This document shows positions 38,601-45,190 of a stretch of 64,000 nucleotides of DNA, one piece after another (within the stretch, counting starts at the first letter, position 1; every line of letters begins with the position of its first letter). A program made the position numbers and the translations under genes. The notes under the pieces were generated by a model. It was not told where the DNA came from. It saw only the letters and a program-made list of their open reading frames with translations, and ran no database searches. Source of the DNA: Ectobius pallidus (Eukaryota; Arthropoda; Insecta; Blattodea; Ectobiidae); NCBI GenBank assembly GCA_964059195.1, contig CAXKWD010000009.1, forward strand, positions 86,587,432 to 86,651,431, in the 5' to 3' direction.

Positions 38601-41600
38601 TAACATATTCAGATTTCTTAATGCTTCAAACTTAAAACTTACTGTAACATTTTGAACCTTGTTTTAAAAATTCCACCAATTTTCAATGATTTTCCATATC
38701 AACAGTCTTGGCAACCAGTAAGGTCTTCTTCTTGTGCTTAAAAATCATGAAGAATATAATTGAATGTGATCAAGTGTAGAATTAGATTATTATCTTATTT
38801 CCAGCTATTCTATTTCATTCATTTTTTCGGGTCTTTTATTTAACAGAAAACTTTAACCACCGGGTCAGATCAAGGAGAAAATTATTGATCTTTTTGCAGA
38901 AATTAAAACAAGAAGAATGGATTTCATTTTTAAACGAATAGATCAAGCTTGAACTGTAACAATTTAGATTAAGGTAAGTCAAGATTTTTTTATTTTGTTC
39001 TTTTAGGGTTTTATCAAGTTTCTAAACAAATTTTCTTTTTATAGCCTATATGTATGTATCCTTTTACACAATTTTAAAACAAAGGCTAAAAACCTTTTGG
39101 AGCAGCACCCCACTAATTTTAGCTACGAGCCACCATTGACTATATTGCTAAATATAATACTTTCAATTATCCATGTTAATTGAGACCTTGACAAGCAGGA
39201 ATAATTGGAAAACATGGATAATCCAAACCAGGTGAGGGATTTTGAAGTTCCCCCACTTAATTTTGAATTTTCCGCATTTTGTTGCTGTATTACACTTATA
39301 TGACAAAATTAAGTGCAGGAAATTAAAATCTGACGAAATAAAGTGCGGGAAATTCAAATTTTTGTGCATGGATAATCCATAAATTGGATAATCAACTCAG
39401 AGATAAACAGGAGTTTGCTGTAGCCTACATGGTATTTGAACAAGAAACTGTCTTTCTTACTTAACACTAATTTGTCTAATTGTTGTTTTTTGTTGGATTT
39501 GTACAGGACCATTTGTATGGCAAATTACTAACAGCCAATCTTTCAGTTTTTTGAAAAGCTCTAAAGTATAGGCTACTTGTATCCATCCTAAATGTAATAT
39601 TTCAAAATGTTTGCCTTCATTTTATACATTTCACTCATCCGTATTTCTTCACTCTGAAATTTCACAGCTATATCACAGACTCTTTGCTTGTCTTTTTCAT
39701 TCAACTTCACAATATCCATTTTCCCCCTTAACAAACATTCATACTTCATAGATATTTATAATACCAATTTAAACAATCATGATTAATTTATAGGTGCCTT
39801 AAACTACGGTAGCCTATATCACTTTAACTACTCTAAGTGTACTTTTGTTTCACCAAAGATCAATTAAATTAGTGTTACACAGAGCATGGAGAAGTTGCTC
39901 TTAATGCAGCAGAGTAGTGTATCGCAGTAGCTCATTGGGAAGGTATGGTAATAGGCCTATATCACTTTAAACTTCTTTACCGGTAAGTGTACTTTAAACT
40001 TCTTTACCAGTAAGTGTACTTTCATTTCACCAAAGCTCAATTAAATTAGGAGTCTTCCTGCTGGTTATTCCTTGTGATGAAGGATTATTTTTGCACAATA
40101 CAGTAATTCTATACTTTGAATCAGCTTCAATTGTAACAACTGTTAGTCCTCTGTTACAAACTCACCCAGACCGAGTGAGCTACCACAAGCATGGGAACAT
40201 ATTGATACATAATTCAGCAAACATATGTATTGCTTGTCGCTTTGAAGACTGACAGTGAGAAACTTTTGTGTTCAAAGCAGCACTAATATTGATCCAGAAG
40301 GAGGAAGACAGAAAAGAGCAATATTTGATATTGATTTCTATTGCCAACAAAACAATCTCGTACTACAGATAGTGCCTATGCTTTAGGCATGTTTCTGTTC
40401 ATGTACTGAGCCATCAGAAGCTGAGGGTACTGTGTAGCAAAGGACAAATCATGCGATTGGGTTGATAGGATTATTTAGTAACACAGTACTCCCTACCAGA
40501 CAGGTGTGGAGCTATGCAGACTTCGTAAAATAAACATAAATCATGTAAACATTACTAAGTCCTCTTACTATACAACTATTTAAACAATGAATGACAAGTT
40601 ACATGACAATGATCTACAACGAGTGTGATACCTAGGCCTATTGAAATTTTCCTGTGTGTCTTCTGGCAGGGATGATCTTAAGATTTTAAGTTGGAATATC
40701 ACTACTACCTTCCCATTAAATTCATAGAATGTGGTCATGTTTAACATAAGCCAAATTGACATCATTACAAGCCGTAGTTGCGAAGTTACATTATTCAAAT
40801 TCAAAGAGATTCTTAAAATAATTATACATACATAAAGACAATTAAGCTTAATTTTGAAATTTATCGGTACTACTTGTTTTGGCTGAGTAGGCTATTAATT
40901 TTAATAGTTGAATAATCTAATGAATGATTTCAGGCCTGAACTTAATGATAAACTGAAATGGCAAACTGTCATGTCCAACAACACTTTCCACTTAATTAGT
41001 TAGGCTAGGTACCGGTACAACTGAAATAGAATTATTCAATGTTAAAGTATCGCTGGTGCCCTGTCGCCACACATGGCATAAAAAAACATCTGGCCATATC
41101 TCTCAAAAGAACAAATATTAATCTAGAAAAAGTCAAATCAGCCTATCCAAAGAAAGCCCTGTGTGTATCAAAATTTACACCATCACTTAAGCTGATAGTA
41201 TACGCCATGCCAAGAGAACTATTTTACATTGAAGAAATAAGAATGAAATTCTTACTCCTAGCCACACCCAGCTACGAGACTGCCTTAAAGGAACTCCTAG
41301 CTAAGAGAGAGGAAATTTGGGAAGACTTCTTTGCCACAGATGCTATGACGACACAAAAAGGGAGAGACCAAATTATGACCTCATAAGTGACGACCAGGTT
41401 CGCAGTGCAAGGCTTCCACCATCTGATACCCCACAAAGCAGGATACCATTTTCCACGATCAGAATGCATGTGTAATCATTGGTTTAAACAGTGCAACAGT
41501 TAGGCCTACCATGTGATGTTCTGCAAGCTAAGGAATGAAACATTCACAAACTTCTGTACTACAGAGAAGTAAATTGGATATTTATTGCACACTGTGAGCA

Positions 41601-44600
41601 TTTCTCCATTCATTCAATTAGTCTAGGTAGGCACGAGGGTTAAAACTGAAGGCTCGAGGGACAAGAAACAATTTCAGAACAAGAGTCTCATAGCATTATT
41701 CAATGTAATCAGTGAGTATGAAAGTATGTGCCTTCTATGTAGCCTAGGCCTACTTAGTTTCAAACTACCATACAGAGACCTTGTATTACATTTTGTCCAT
41801 TTCCAAACAAGTTCTTAGCTCACTGGTAATCCAAAGGGGAACAGTGCGGCACTCTGCTGCCTGTGATATTCTTGTTTTAGAAAAACAGCCAAATTTGATA
41901 TTGTCCAGCACAAGGAGATCGTGATTTAACAGCTGTTCAGTGCCATTTTAGGTTAATTTGTGCTCACCTTTTGGTATACTTACATTTAGAATCTTATAAA
42001 AGTAAAGATCCTGCACGAAATCTGTGCCGATTGCCTAAGTCATTATATTACGTTTTCGTGGGGACTGTAGTGTCGATTGGCCTGCTACCTACCTCTCTCG
42101 CACAACAGTACATCCCTTTCTATTTGTAAAGGCCAAGCTACCTCTCTCTCTCGCACAATAGCATGTCTCTCTAGAGAGAGTAACGGTCTCATCGGCACAG
42201 ATTTTGTGCCTAACTTATATGGAATCTATAAGTTCTAAACAATAATACATCAAATTTGGCTGTTTTCTGTTTTTAATAATAATAGATGAATTGCGCATAA
42301 GTATGCATGTAGTGTGTGTGTTCAAAAACCCTCTGAGGTGCACTGTTGTAACTAGATCAAAGTTCACTATCCTCTTTGGCAATTTCTGTGATGGATTTCG
42401 AGATTCCTTTGCACTGCAGGATGTGATACAAGGGACATTCATCTTTACAGAATTTACACCGGCATGTGCTATTGGGTTCGTGAAAACTGCTAGTTGCACA
42501 GACTTTGTGATGAAAGCCATGCACTGCCAGGCGTGTCACTACGTGACGCAATTTCTGGTTGGGTCGGGTCCAGCTGCGGTCTAAGATGGCACTTGAAGTG
42601 TAAAATTCCAGGGGTATTTCCTCTCTCTTCCTTGACCTCTCTGCGAGGAGTGCCTCCAGAGGTTCTGTAGACGGGAGTAGCAATTCAAGTCTCAGCTCTT
42701 CTATGAGGAATGGTTCCTTTGCCAGCTCAGCTTTAAAGCCGAGAACTCCGAGGTTTTCTCAAGCAATCTCAATGCAATCATGGGAGGAACATTTCCAGCG
42801 CATCCTCAATCAGGACACATCTCCCAGGACCTTCCCGCCACAAAGCTCAGCAGAATTCCCGAGAATCACAGTGGAAGAAGTCTTCAACACTGTATCAAAA
42901 TTAAAAGAACACAAAGCTGCCGGCCCGGACGGGATTTTCAATGAACATCTCCAACAGGCTCTCCCGTTCGTGGGAGAGGTATGGACCGCGCTCTTCAACA
43001 AGTGCTTAGAAACAAACAGCATTCCAAGCAGCTGGAGGAAATCGAAGCTCAAACTACTCTACAAGGGAAAAGGTCATGCCGATTCACCAGACTCTTATCG
43101 AGGAATTGCTCTGGAGAACACAGTCTTCAAAGTCTTTACCAAGATCCTGACGGACAGGCTCAGCGAGGCGACTGTTGGCATCATCCCAGAACACCAGTAT
43201 GGGTTCCGTAAAGGCAGGTCAACCCTACATGCCCTTGAAAGGTTACTGGGTGATATCGAGCAGGCACTAAGACAGCAGAGAGGAAAATTCCATGTCATTT
43301 TCGTCGATTTTAAGAAAGCGTTTGACCTCCTGGACCGTAGGATGTTGACAGACAAACTTGCCTCGCTACTAGGGGAAGGACACTATCTGACTCAAATAAT
43401 TGCCACAGTACTGGAGTACAATGAAGTGATAGTAGAGGATGAGCTTCAGTTCTCAAATCCTATAAAACAGAAGATCGGCGTCCTCCAGGGCGATCCAGCT
43501 AGTCCCCTGTTGTTCAACCTCGCAACAGCAGACATAGGAAACAGCATGCCTGAGCGAGTATCGCTCTATATGTACGCGGACGATTTGGCCATGGGCTCAG
43601 CCAATCTGGAAGAGTTACAGGAGTGCATGAATCACCGGACTGTATGGGCAGAACAAAACAAGCTCCAGATTAATGAAGTCAAAACTGTTCATATGACCTT
43701 CCAGAAAGGTACTAGGACTTCTGGAAAGGACAGAATTGCCTCCGGAGGAGTACAACTACACCATGTTTTCTGTTTTTCTACAACAAAAGTAGCCTATCCC
43801 AGGGAGCAGAGTGCAGGACCGTCCTAGTTTCTTTTTACATGCCTTAATCTACAGAAATGGATTTTGAATTTTGTAAGTTGCATGGACTAATTAGATTCTG
43901 TTATCTGTAAGGGTACTTGGTTCGCTGACTACAGGTGACTGTATTTCAATTGCATTCAATACATTCTTACATTTAATAGTGCAGTATAACACATGCACAA
44001 TAGTGAGCGTTGAGAACAATGCGAGGCTGGCCTTCATAGGGGAAAGGCTGCAGGCAAGCGGACGGATAGGGGAAGGTAGGAGAAGCAGCTGTCGCCATAG
44101 CATGCAGGGGAGAATGGAAGGGGAGCCAGAGTGAGGCAAGTATTTGGTTTTCAAACCAGCAACCTTGGGCAGAGAAAGTCAGCGCAATACTAATTGTACC
44201 ACCCAGGCCGACTCAGAAATATAAGGAAAGGTGAGATTAAAGAAGAGGGGAATAATTTTCGCGACCATAATGAAATGAACGTCATCAGTTGATCGCCATA
44301 TGATCTCGGTGTTATGAAATTACCAATTGCCATTATTTCCTTAAATTTAGATTAGCTACAATAGCTACAGGGTGAAAAATAACTGAAGAACACTATGTGG
44401 GAGAAAAGGAAAGTAGAAGGGTTTAGACAAGGGGTAAATGAATAGGCATATATGAAATAAGTTTATAAACTGGTACTTGTCCAGAATACTGTGGTAGCAC
44501 ACTTCAGTGTACACGATAAATAATGCTTGATTTACAGTTTAAACCATAAAACCTAGGGGTTATAATATGAGGGAATTCTTAATGGGTAGTGCTAGACTTT

Positions 44601-44761
44601 TGAGATGTATAAAGTGGTTGTAGTTAACTATGTATGTAAAAGTATGTGTAAATAAAATTCTATTCTATTCTACAATTTAAACAATTACTTACGACAGAGA
44701 CAACATTTGTATAAAGTTGTTGCTCAAACAACAGCTTTATTTGATCAAATACTCCTGTCAT
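17587..44761 (-). CDS. ANAPC7: Anaphase-promoting complex subunit 7 (ten coding exons)
   Basis: APC7 is a TPR scaffold subunit of the anaphase-promoting complex/cyclosome, the nuclear ubiquitin ligase that degrades cyclin B and securin; it helps build the TPR arm that receives coactivators. Ten minus-strand exons join in phase with GT-AG borders into 1710 bp, 569 residues plus stop, close to the vertebrate length. Exons: 44761-44693, 38286-38064, 33943-33762, 33103-32991, 30513-30330, 25779-25333, 23448-23320, 21338-21193, 18526-18379, 17655-17587. The N-terminus MTGVFDQIKLLFEQQLY lines up with the vertebrate start, and SYKEVLRECPLAL, VVHFREAMQVSP and YSIALNLDPNNRRALEGM are characteristic stretches. 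The C-terminal tail is acidic, as in the family. The gene spans 27 kb because of transposon-filled introns. It is head-to-head with NIPSNAP. No exact AATAAA was seen within 180 bp after the stop. Confidence 0.95.
18379..18526 (-). CDS. ANAPC7: ANAPC7 coding exon 9
   Basis: 148 bp reading LDPNNRRALEGMHRIDNSSS and then an acidic stretch (GEEEGGDTTYE...DSENE). It matches the SLDPNDQKSLEGM end of the last TPR. Its acceptor is unusual in having a MITE inserted only nine bases upstream of the AG (see 18546-18999). Confidence 0.93.
18546..18999. mobile_element. hAT-like MITE, family A copy 2 (454 bp), beside exon 9
   Basis: The ends TAGGAGCCGGATTTCT and, inverted, TAGGGGGTGGATTTCT flank an AT-rich interior with TTTAGGTCAT motifs. 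Perfect 8-bp direct repeats GTTATTAT (18538-18545 and 19000-19007) fit hAT. It lies in ANAPC7 intron 8 immediately upstream of the exon 9 acceptor and is a sister copy of 695-1135. Confidence 0.92.
19070..19445 (+). mobile_element. tRNA-headed SINE, family 2
   Basis: The head ACAGTAGTGTGCCTGCTT with a B-box-like GGTCGCAGGATCAAATAC is tRNA-like. The body follows with GGCTCATGTCATAAATTTAC and CATGTAAAAAACTCC, related to the fragment at 10795-10945. It lies in ANAPC7 intron 8. The 3' end is approximate. Confidence 0.55.
19987..20014 (-). ncRNA. Hammerhead-like core, Penelope-type repeat (copy 1)
   Basis: The minus strand reads CTGAAGGTGATGCAAGCGCA followed by CCGAAAGG: a CUGANG box, a GGUG/CACC hairpin and a GAAA box, the order found in type I hammerhead motifs of Penelope-like elements. 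The box A to hairpin junction is one base short of the consensus, so catalysis is doubtful. Confidence 0.35.
20365..21019 (-). mobile_element. 5'-truncated LINE tail, R1/Jockey-like
   Basis: The frame 21019-20681 reads TKSFLPSIKDRLKINVPLNG, then FLTGHGKMNSYYFRFN and the zinc knuckle CTCGNEEQTVGHLLFKC, the standard sequence at the end of ORF2 after RNase H in R1/Jockey-like elements. The 3' UTR ends at a TTTA repeat near 20365 (a TAAA tail on the element strand). The 5' end is truncated, as usual for LINE insertions. It lies in ANAPC7 intron 8. Confidence 0.8.
21193..21338 (-). CDS. ANAPC7: ANAPC7 coding exon 8
   Basis: 146 bp reading EMALETAISLLEKQVELQPT, then CKLHQMLGDLLARVHEEEKA and LDHYSIAL with the next codon split. 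TPR region. The acceptor is GTTTAG and the donor GTAAGT. Confidence 0.93.
21453..21844. mobile_element. MITE with 26-bp ACCGTATTTTACGG-type termini (392 bp)
   Basis: CCGTATTTTACGGACCATAA at the left is repeated in inverse at 21818-21844. The right flank is TA while the left is GA, so a TA duplication (Tc1/mariner type) is possible but decayed. It lies in ANAPC7 intron 7. Confidence 0.78.
22050..22800. mobile_element. hAT-like MITE, family C (751 bp)
   Basis: Perfect 15-bp terminal repeats CAGGGCCCGGATTCT. The flanking 8-mers GTTATCAA (22042-22049) and GTTATAAA (22801-22808) match at 7 of 8. Several AGGTCATTTTT motifs line both subterminal regions. It is non-coding and lies in ANAPC7 intron 7. 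Confidence 0.88.
22962..23190. mobile_element. hAT-like MITE with TTTCTCAACC ends (229 bp)
   Basis: CAGCATTTCTCAACC at the left and, inverted, CAGCGTTTCTCAACC at the right. Perfect 8-bp direct repeats CTCTAGGG (22954-22961 and 23191-23198). It is the third MITE in the same 2-kb ANAPC7 intron. Confidence 0.9.
23320..23448 (-). CDS. ANAPC7: ANAPC7 coding exon 7
   Basis: 129 bp, 43 codons: LYASVLMKDPVTVCKAKSIL followed by EKALAQDETYLPAVYLLAEI and YEQ. It corresponds to the LEDPVTQEKAKTLLDKAL region of vertebrate APC7. Both borders are phase 0. Confidence 0.94.
23981..24010 (-). ncRNA. Hammerhead-like core, Penelope-type repeat (copy 2)
   Basis: The minus strand reads GAGGAAGGTCCGGAGGGTGG then ACTGAAACG: a degenerate CUGANGA box, a GTCC/GGAC hairpin and a GAAAC box. 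The architecture parallels the cores near 28300 and 34340. It lies in ANAPC7 intron 6. Confidence 0.35.
24354..24918. mobile_element. TIR element with GGCCTGTA ends (565 bp)
   Basis: GGCCTGTATTACCACCACCTG at the left has an inverted counterpart CAGGTGGTCTTTGTACAGGCC at the right. GGCCTGTATTA-type ends suggest PIF/Harbinger, but the 3-bp target duplication is not clear. The interior also contains inverted CAGATAA/TTATCTG motifs. It lies in ANAPC7 intron 6. Confidence 0.6.
24984..25291 (-). mobile_element. tRNA-headed SINE, family 1, near full length
   Basis: The minus strand begins with a tRNA-like head: TGGTGTAGTGGTTGAGGC (A-box, 25264-25280) and TTGCGAGTTCAGTCTCC (B-box, about 25225-25241). 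The body shared with 5296-5527 follows, ending in an A/T-rich tail near 24984. It lies in ANAPC7 intron 6, ending 42 bp short of exon 6. Confidence 0.78.
25333..25779 (-). CDS. ANAPC7: ANAPC7 coding exon 6 (largest)
   Basis: 447 bp, residues 258-406, containing several TPRs: AHALDPHMQRGLDILAALL, ETWIAMAYLLYVSKKNSKAA, NVEALILKGGILLDLKKFQD and VVHFREAMQVSPHRYEPHRG. It ends GQTPRALT at a GTAAGT donor. The reading frame continues a few residues past the donor in genomic DNA, but the splice site and exon 7 continuity show where it stops. Confidence 0.95.
27177..27412. repeat. Two-unit tandem duplication containing TTAGG-like motifs
   Basis: TTCTAGGTC, GTGACAGGTTATGTTAGG and TTAGTTTAG occur in the same order in two adjacent units of roughly 120 bp. 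The GTTAGGTTAGG core resembles the insect telomere repeat TTAGG, but only two copies occur per unit, so this is probably a dispersed repeat and not telomeric DNA. It lies in ANAPC7 intron 5. Confidence 0.6.
27963..28917. mobile_element. hAT-like MITE, family D (955 bp), with an inserted foldback
   Basis: Perfect 15-bp terminal repeats TAGGGCAAGGCATTT. Perfect 8-bp direct repeats CATATCAC (27955-27962 and 28918-28925). It contains ATGACCTAAAAAT motifs, the complement of the TTTAGGTCAT seen in families A and C. A foldback with two 89-bp arms lies inside at 28207-28399, probably a later insertion. ANAPC7 intron 5. Confidence 0.9.
28207..28399. repeat. Foldback of two 89-bp arms carrying hammerhead-like cores
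   Basis: The arms 28207-28295 and 28311-28399 are nearly perfect inverted copies with a 15-bp spacer. Each arm carries ATGACCGAAACGTTGTGTG. On the minus strand of the left arm CTAAAGAAGGTCTAATGG leads to GACCGAAACG: box A (CUAAAGA), a GGUC/GACC hairpin and a GAAAC box, as in Penelope-type hammerhead motifs with one change in box A. Confidence 0.7.
29320..29500 (-). mobile_element. Possible tRNA-type SINE fragment
   Basis: The minus strand contains GACGGCTCAGGTGCTAGC, an A-box-like start, followed by non-tRNA sequence. The B-box is poor. It may be a SINE head or chance similarity. Confidence 0.3.
29531..30164. mobile_element. hAT-like MITE, family E copy 1, intact (634 bp)
   Basis: It starts TAGACCTGGGATTTTA and ends in the inverse of TAGACCTGGAATTTTA. 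Perfect 8-bp direct repeats GTCATAAG (29523-29530 and 30165-30172) fit nTnnnnAn. It is inverted relative to the copy at 11131-11764. The interior is rich in TAGGC/GCCTA. ANAPC7 intron 5, ending about 165 bp from exon 5. Confidence 0.92.
30330..30513 (-). CDS. ANAPC7: ANAPC7 coding exon 5
   Basis: 184 bp reading LNSWIKAHSHLHNREYTQAI through LRDNLNLLVAMGESYYYSGD and ending VLQR in phase 0. TPR helices. The acceptor is TTTGCAG and the donor GTAAGT. Confidence 0.94.
30717..30760. repeat. Short tandem repeat, 16-bp unit
   Basis: GGGAAAAAACGCAGCA occurs 2.75 times in tandem in ANAPC7 intron 4. Confidence 0.9.
30900..32160. repeat. Region with five dispersed exact copies of GTCACGGACTAAC
   Basis: Exact direct copies start at 30927, 31106, 31295, 31317 and 32133; an inverted copy with one mismatch occupies 31978-31990. 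Spacing is irregular and the intervening sequence is not itself repeated. This is unlikely by chance in AT-rich DNA. It may be the interior of an unclassified transposon with clustered binding sites. ANAPC7 intron 4. Confidence 0.8.
32505..32935 (-). pseudogene. LINE fragment: RT/RNase H linker region, R1-like
   Basis: The minus strand reads FEEVLHTKWAQQKLAQIQRG, then in another frame KEAVTNIKMNRNKFDIPEME and HNYHIYTDGSHLMDE. YxIYTDGS is the first catalytic motif of RNase H in LINE ORF2 proteins. A frameshift separates the two parts. It may belong to the same family as 20365-21019. It lies just inside ANAPC7 intron 4. Confidence 0.72.
32991..33103 (-). CDS. ANAPC7: ANAPC7 coding exon 4
   Basis: 113 bp reading ECPLALEAAEGLLSLGVKG through SSSFGNMDW, the last codon split with exon 5. 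It matches the CPLALDAILGLLSL region of vertebrate APC7. A LINE fragment begins about 55 bp beyond the donor. Confidence 0.93.
33440..33570 (-). mobile_element. tRNA-type SINE head fragment
   Basis: The minus strand contains GGTGGAACAATCAATAAGGC (A-box-like region) and TTTGTAGGTTTGATCACAG (B-box-like), spaced as in a tRNA-derived SINE. It lies in ANAPC7 intron 2. Confidence 0.5.
33762..33943 (-). CDS. ANAPC7: ANAPC7 coding exon 3
   Basis: 182 bp, residues about 98-158. It reads KYQIHVCHVNLKQNHQA and ends NMALAKLYQQAG...TSYKEVLR, a TPR region conserved in APC7. The acceptor is GTTACAG and the donor GTAGGT after an AGG codon. Confidence 0.93.
34047..34440. repeat. Foldback with about 70-bp arms and a hammerhead-like core
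   Basis: The left arm 34047-34119 and right arm 34369-34440 are inverted copies (ACTTATTTATAATAGTGGAT). Just inside the right arm, TTGAGAAAGGCCTGGAGGGC then AGGCCGAAACATT (34331-34363) gives a strong GGCCTG/CAGGCC hairpin followed by GAAAC. Box A is degenerate. It is structurally parallel to 28207-28399. ANAPC7 intron 2. Confidence 0.65.
35453..36414 (-). pseudogene. LINE ORF1-like protein with 2A-like motif, frameshifted
   Basis: The minus-strand frame starting at 36414 reads ...ILNALIYSIIMMLLLVVGG then IEMNPGP (36244-36270). A hydrophobic stretch ending in (D/G)(V/I)ExNPGP is the pattern of 2A-like ribosome-skipping sequences found at the N-terminus of some invertebrate LINE ORFs; here the usual Asp is Gly. 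A coiled coil follows (IIRKLDSLEERLGNKINMAT...), then NLVVTGIEERRD, an RRM-like start. Frameshifts carry the frame on to FINKDLAPQEQATRRKLIRK (35951-35649) and a charged C-terminus. No RT is attached. It lies in ANAPC7 intron 2. Confidence 0.68.
36843..37071. mobile_element. MITE copy related to 56009-56265, right TIR deleted
   Basis: It matches the element at 56009-56265 from GGCAAAGAGAGTTAAGTCCA through CTCAATTTTT, but the inner part of the right terminal repeat is missing, leaving GCCCTCGCAC. ANAPC7 intron 2. Confidence 0.78.
37080..38040. other. ANAPC7 intron 2, no recognised element
   Basis: AT-rich intronic sequence without recognised repeats or coding. Confidence 0.4.
38064..38286 (-). 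CDS. ANAPC7: ANAPC7 coding exon 2
   Basis: Encodes ASLVLSVSDHNPDIL through KFQTYVFYGDSLFYLGQYRKAE and ends in ELMPDI, phase 1. This is the first TPR-like helical pair of APC7; the vertebrate protein has a DSLFH...EYRNA stretch at the same place. The acceptor is TTTCAG and the donor GTAAGA. Confidence 0.92.
39165..39420. mobile_element. Possible pogo/Tigger-like element end
   Basis: The right end, inverted, reads CAGCAAACTCCTGTTTATCT followed by GAGTTGATTATCC and abuts TA (39421-39422). GGATAATC motifs occur in both orientations through the segment (TTATCCATG at about 39166 and CATGGATAATCC at about 39212 and 39366). This is the style of pogo/Tigger termini, but the left end is not resolved. 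ANAPC7 intron 1. Confidence 0.45.
41039..41560 (+). pseudogene. LINE ORF2 C-terminal fragment
   Basis: The frame reads HLAISLKRTNINLEKVKSAY, then KALCVSKFTPSLKLIVYAMP, RELFYIEEIRMKFLL and, after a stop, VTTRFAVQGFHHL with a decayed cysteine/histidine cluster ending YHVMFCK. The VTRxAVxGFHHx...CxCxxC...YHxxxC arrangement is shared with the minus-strand fragment at 42357-42690, so both are the post-RT end of one LINE family. ANAPC7 intron 1. Confidence 0.65.
41980..42220. repeat. Inverted repeat with CTGTGCCGAT arms
   Basis: TGCACGAAATCTGTGCCGAT at 42014-42033 has an inverted partner near 42190-42212. Farther out, AAAACAGCCAAATTTGATAT at about 41881 also has an inverted partner near 42241-42262. 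This is either a small TIR element or an inverted duplication; no clear target duplication was found. Confidence 0.55.
42357..42690 (-). pseudogene. LINE ORF2 C-terminal segment (minus-strand half of an inverted insertion)
   Basis: The minus strand reads LEALLAERSRKREEIPLEFY, then RHVVTRLAVHGFHHKVCATS, SFHEPNSTCRCKFCKDECPL and YHILQC. The CxCxxC...C...YHxxxC cluster resembles the terminal zinc knuckle of LINE ORF2 proteins. It abuts the plus-strand RT at about 42700 in opposite orientation. Confidence 0.68.
42703..43770 (+). CDS. Non-LTR retrotransposon reverse transcriptase fragment
   Basis: An open frame of 374 codons (stop near 43825) holds most of a reverse transcriptase palm. Residues 66-80 read KLKEHKAAGPDGIFN, typical of the LINE RT0/1 region; YGFRKGRSTLHALERL is at 166-181; FVDFKKAFD at 200-208 carries the first catalytic Asp; GVLQGDPASPLLFNL is at 259-273; YADD at 291-294 carries the catalytic Asp pair. 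LINE similarity fades near residue 355 (43765). No endonuclease or C-terminal zinc knuckle is attached in this orientation; a C-terminal segment lies inverted at 42357-42690. The frame has no stop, so the insertion is fairly young. ANAPC7 intron 1, antisense to the host gene. Confidence 0.9.
43925..44216 (-). mobile_element. tRNA-headed SINE
   Basis: The minus strand begins near 44216 with GGTGGTACAATTAGTATTGC (A-box region) and AAGGTTGCTGGTTTGAAAAC (B-box). The body is C-rich, including CCCCTTCCATTCTCCCCTGC. The 3' end is approximate. ANAPC7 intron 1. Confidence 0.62.
44640..44676 (+). repeat. Retroposon 3' tail with (ATTCT)n
   Basis: GTAAATAAAATTCTATTCTATTCTAC looks like the 3' tail of a plus-strand LINE or SINE, immediately downstream (in gene sense) of the ANAPC7 exon 1 donor. 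Confidence 0.45.
44693..44761 (-). CDS. ANAPC7: ANAPC7 coding exon 1
   Basis: Encodes residues 1-23 (MTGVFDQIKLLFEQQLY...SV). The donor is GTAAGT directly after the Val codon, phase 0. The ATG at 44761 is chosen because the protein start aligns with the conserved APC7 N-terminus and no upstream in-frame extension is needed. Intron 1 is about 6.4 kb and holds LINE fragments and a SINE. Confidence 0.88.
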
Positions 44762-45116
44762 TGCTTTCCTTTTAAACAGCTTTCAAATGCACAACTAGCA
44801 CTACGAAAACAAACTACAAGAACGCTCCTTCGCTCGTCTTCTGCTTCCCCCACATCACTAATAGCCAATAGGACCAACATAAATATCACTGACGTAAAAC
44901 AGTTTACCATGCATTGGAAGTGGCAAACCAAACGATATCTTTTATATTTTTATATATCCACTATGCCCCACTATTTATAATACTTATAAAACCAAATTAG
45001 TACGAATGTCCCACCTACAACTGTTACGTGGAAAAATACTCTTTGCCAGTGTGAATCCTGATGTATTGGTATTTCAAATCGAGTTATCTACCTGCTGTTT
45101 GACGTCACACATCATC
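44762..45116. promoter_or_regulatory. Putative bidirectional promoter, ANAPC7 / NIPSNAP
   Basis: The two start codons are 355 bp apart and point outward. Within the interval, TGACGTCA at 45100-45107 is a perfect palindromic CRE/ATF site ten bases before the NIPSNAP ATG, and TGACGTAA at 44890-44897 is a second CRE-like site. CCAAT lies at 44865-44869. Transcription starts were not located, so the interval also contains both 5' untranslated regions. No TATA box stands at a clearly sensible distance. Confidence 0.7.
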
Positions 45117-45190
45117 ATGGCGGCTACTTTAGCTAAATTAAGGAATCTTTATTCGACCAAAAGTATTTCATTGTCACCATTAACGCTAAG
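45117..45190 (+). CDS. Nipsnap: NIPSNAP coding exon 1
   Basis: Encodes [24 protein letters not shown] plus a split codon; mitochondrial targeting region. The ATG sits in ATCATGG and the donor is GTAGTT. Confidence 0.85.
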
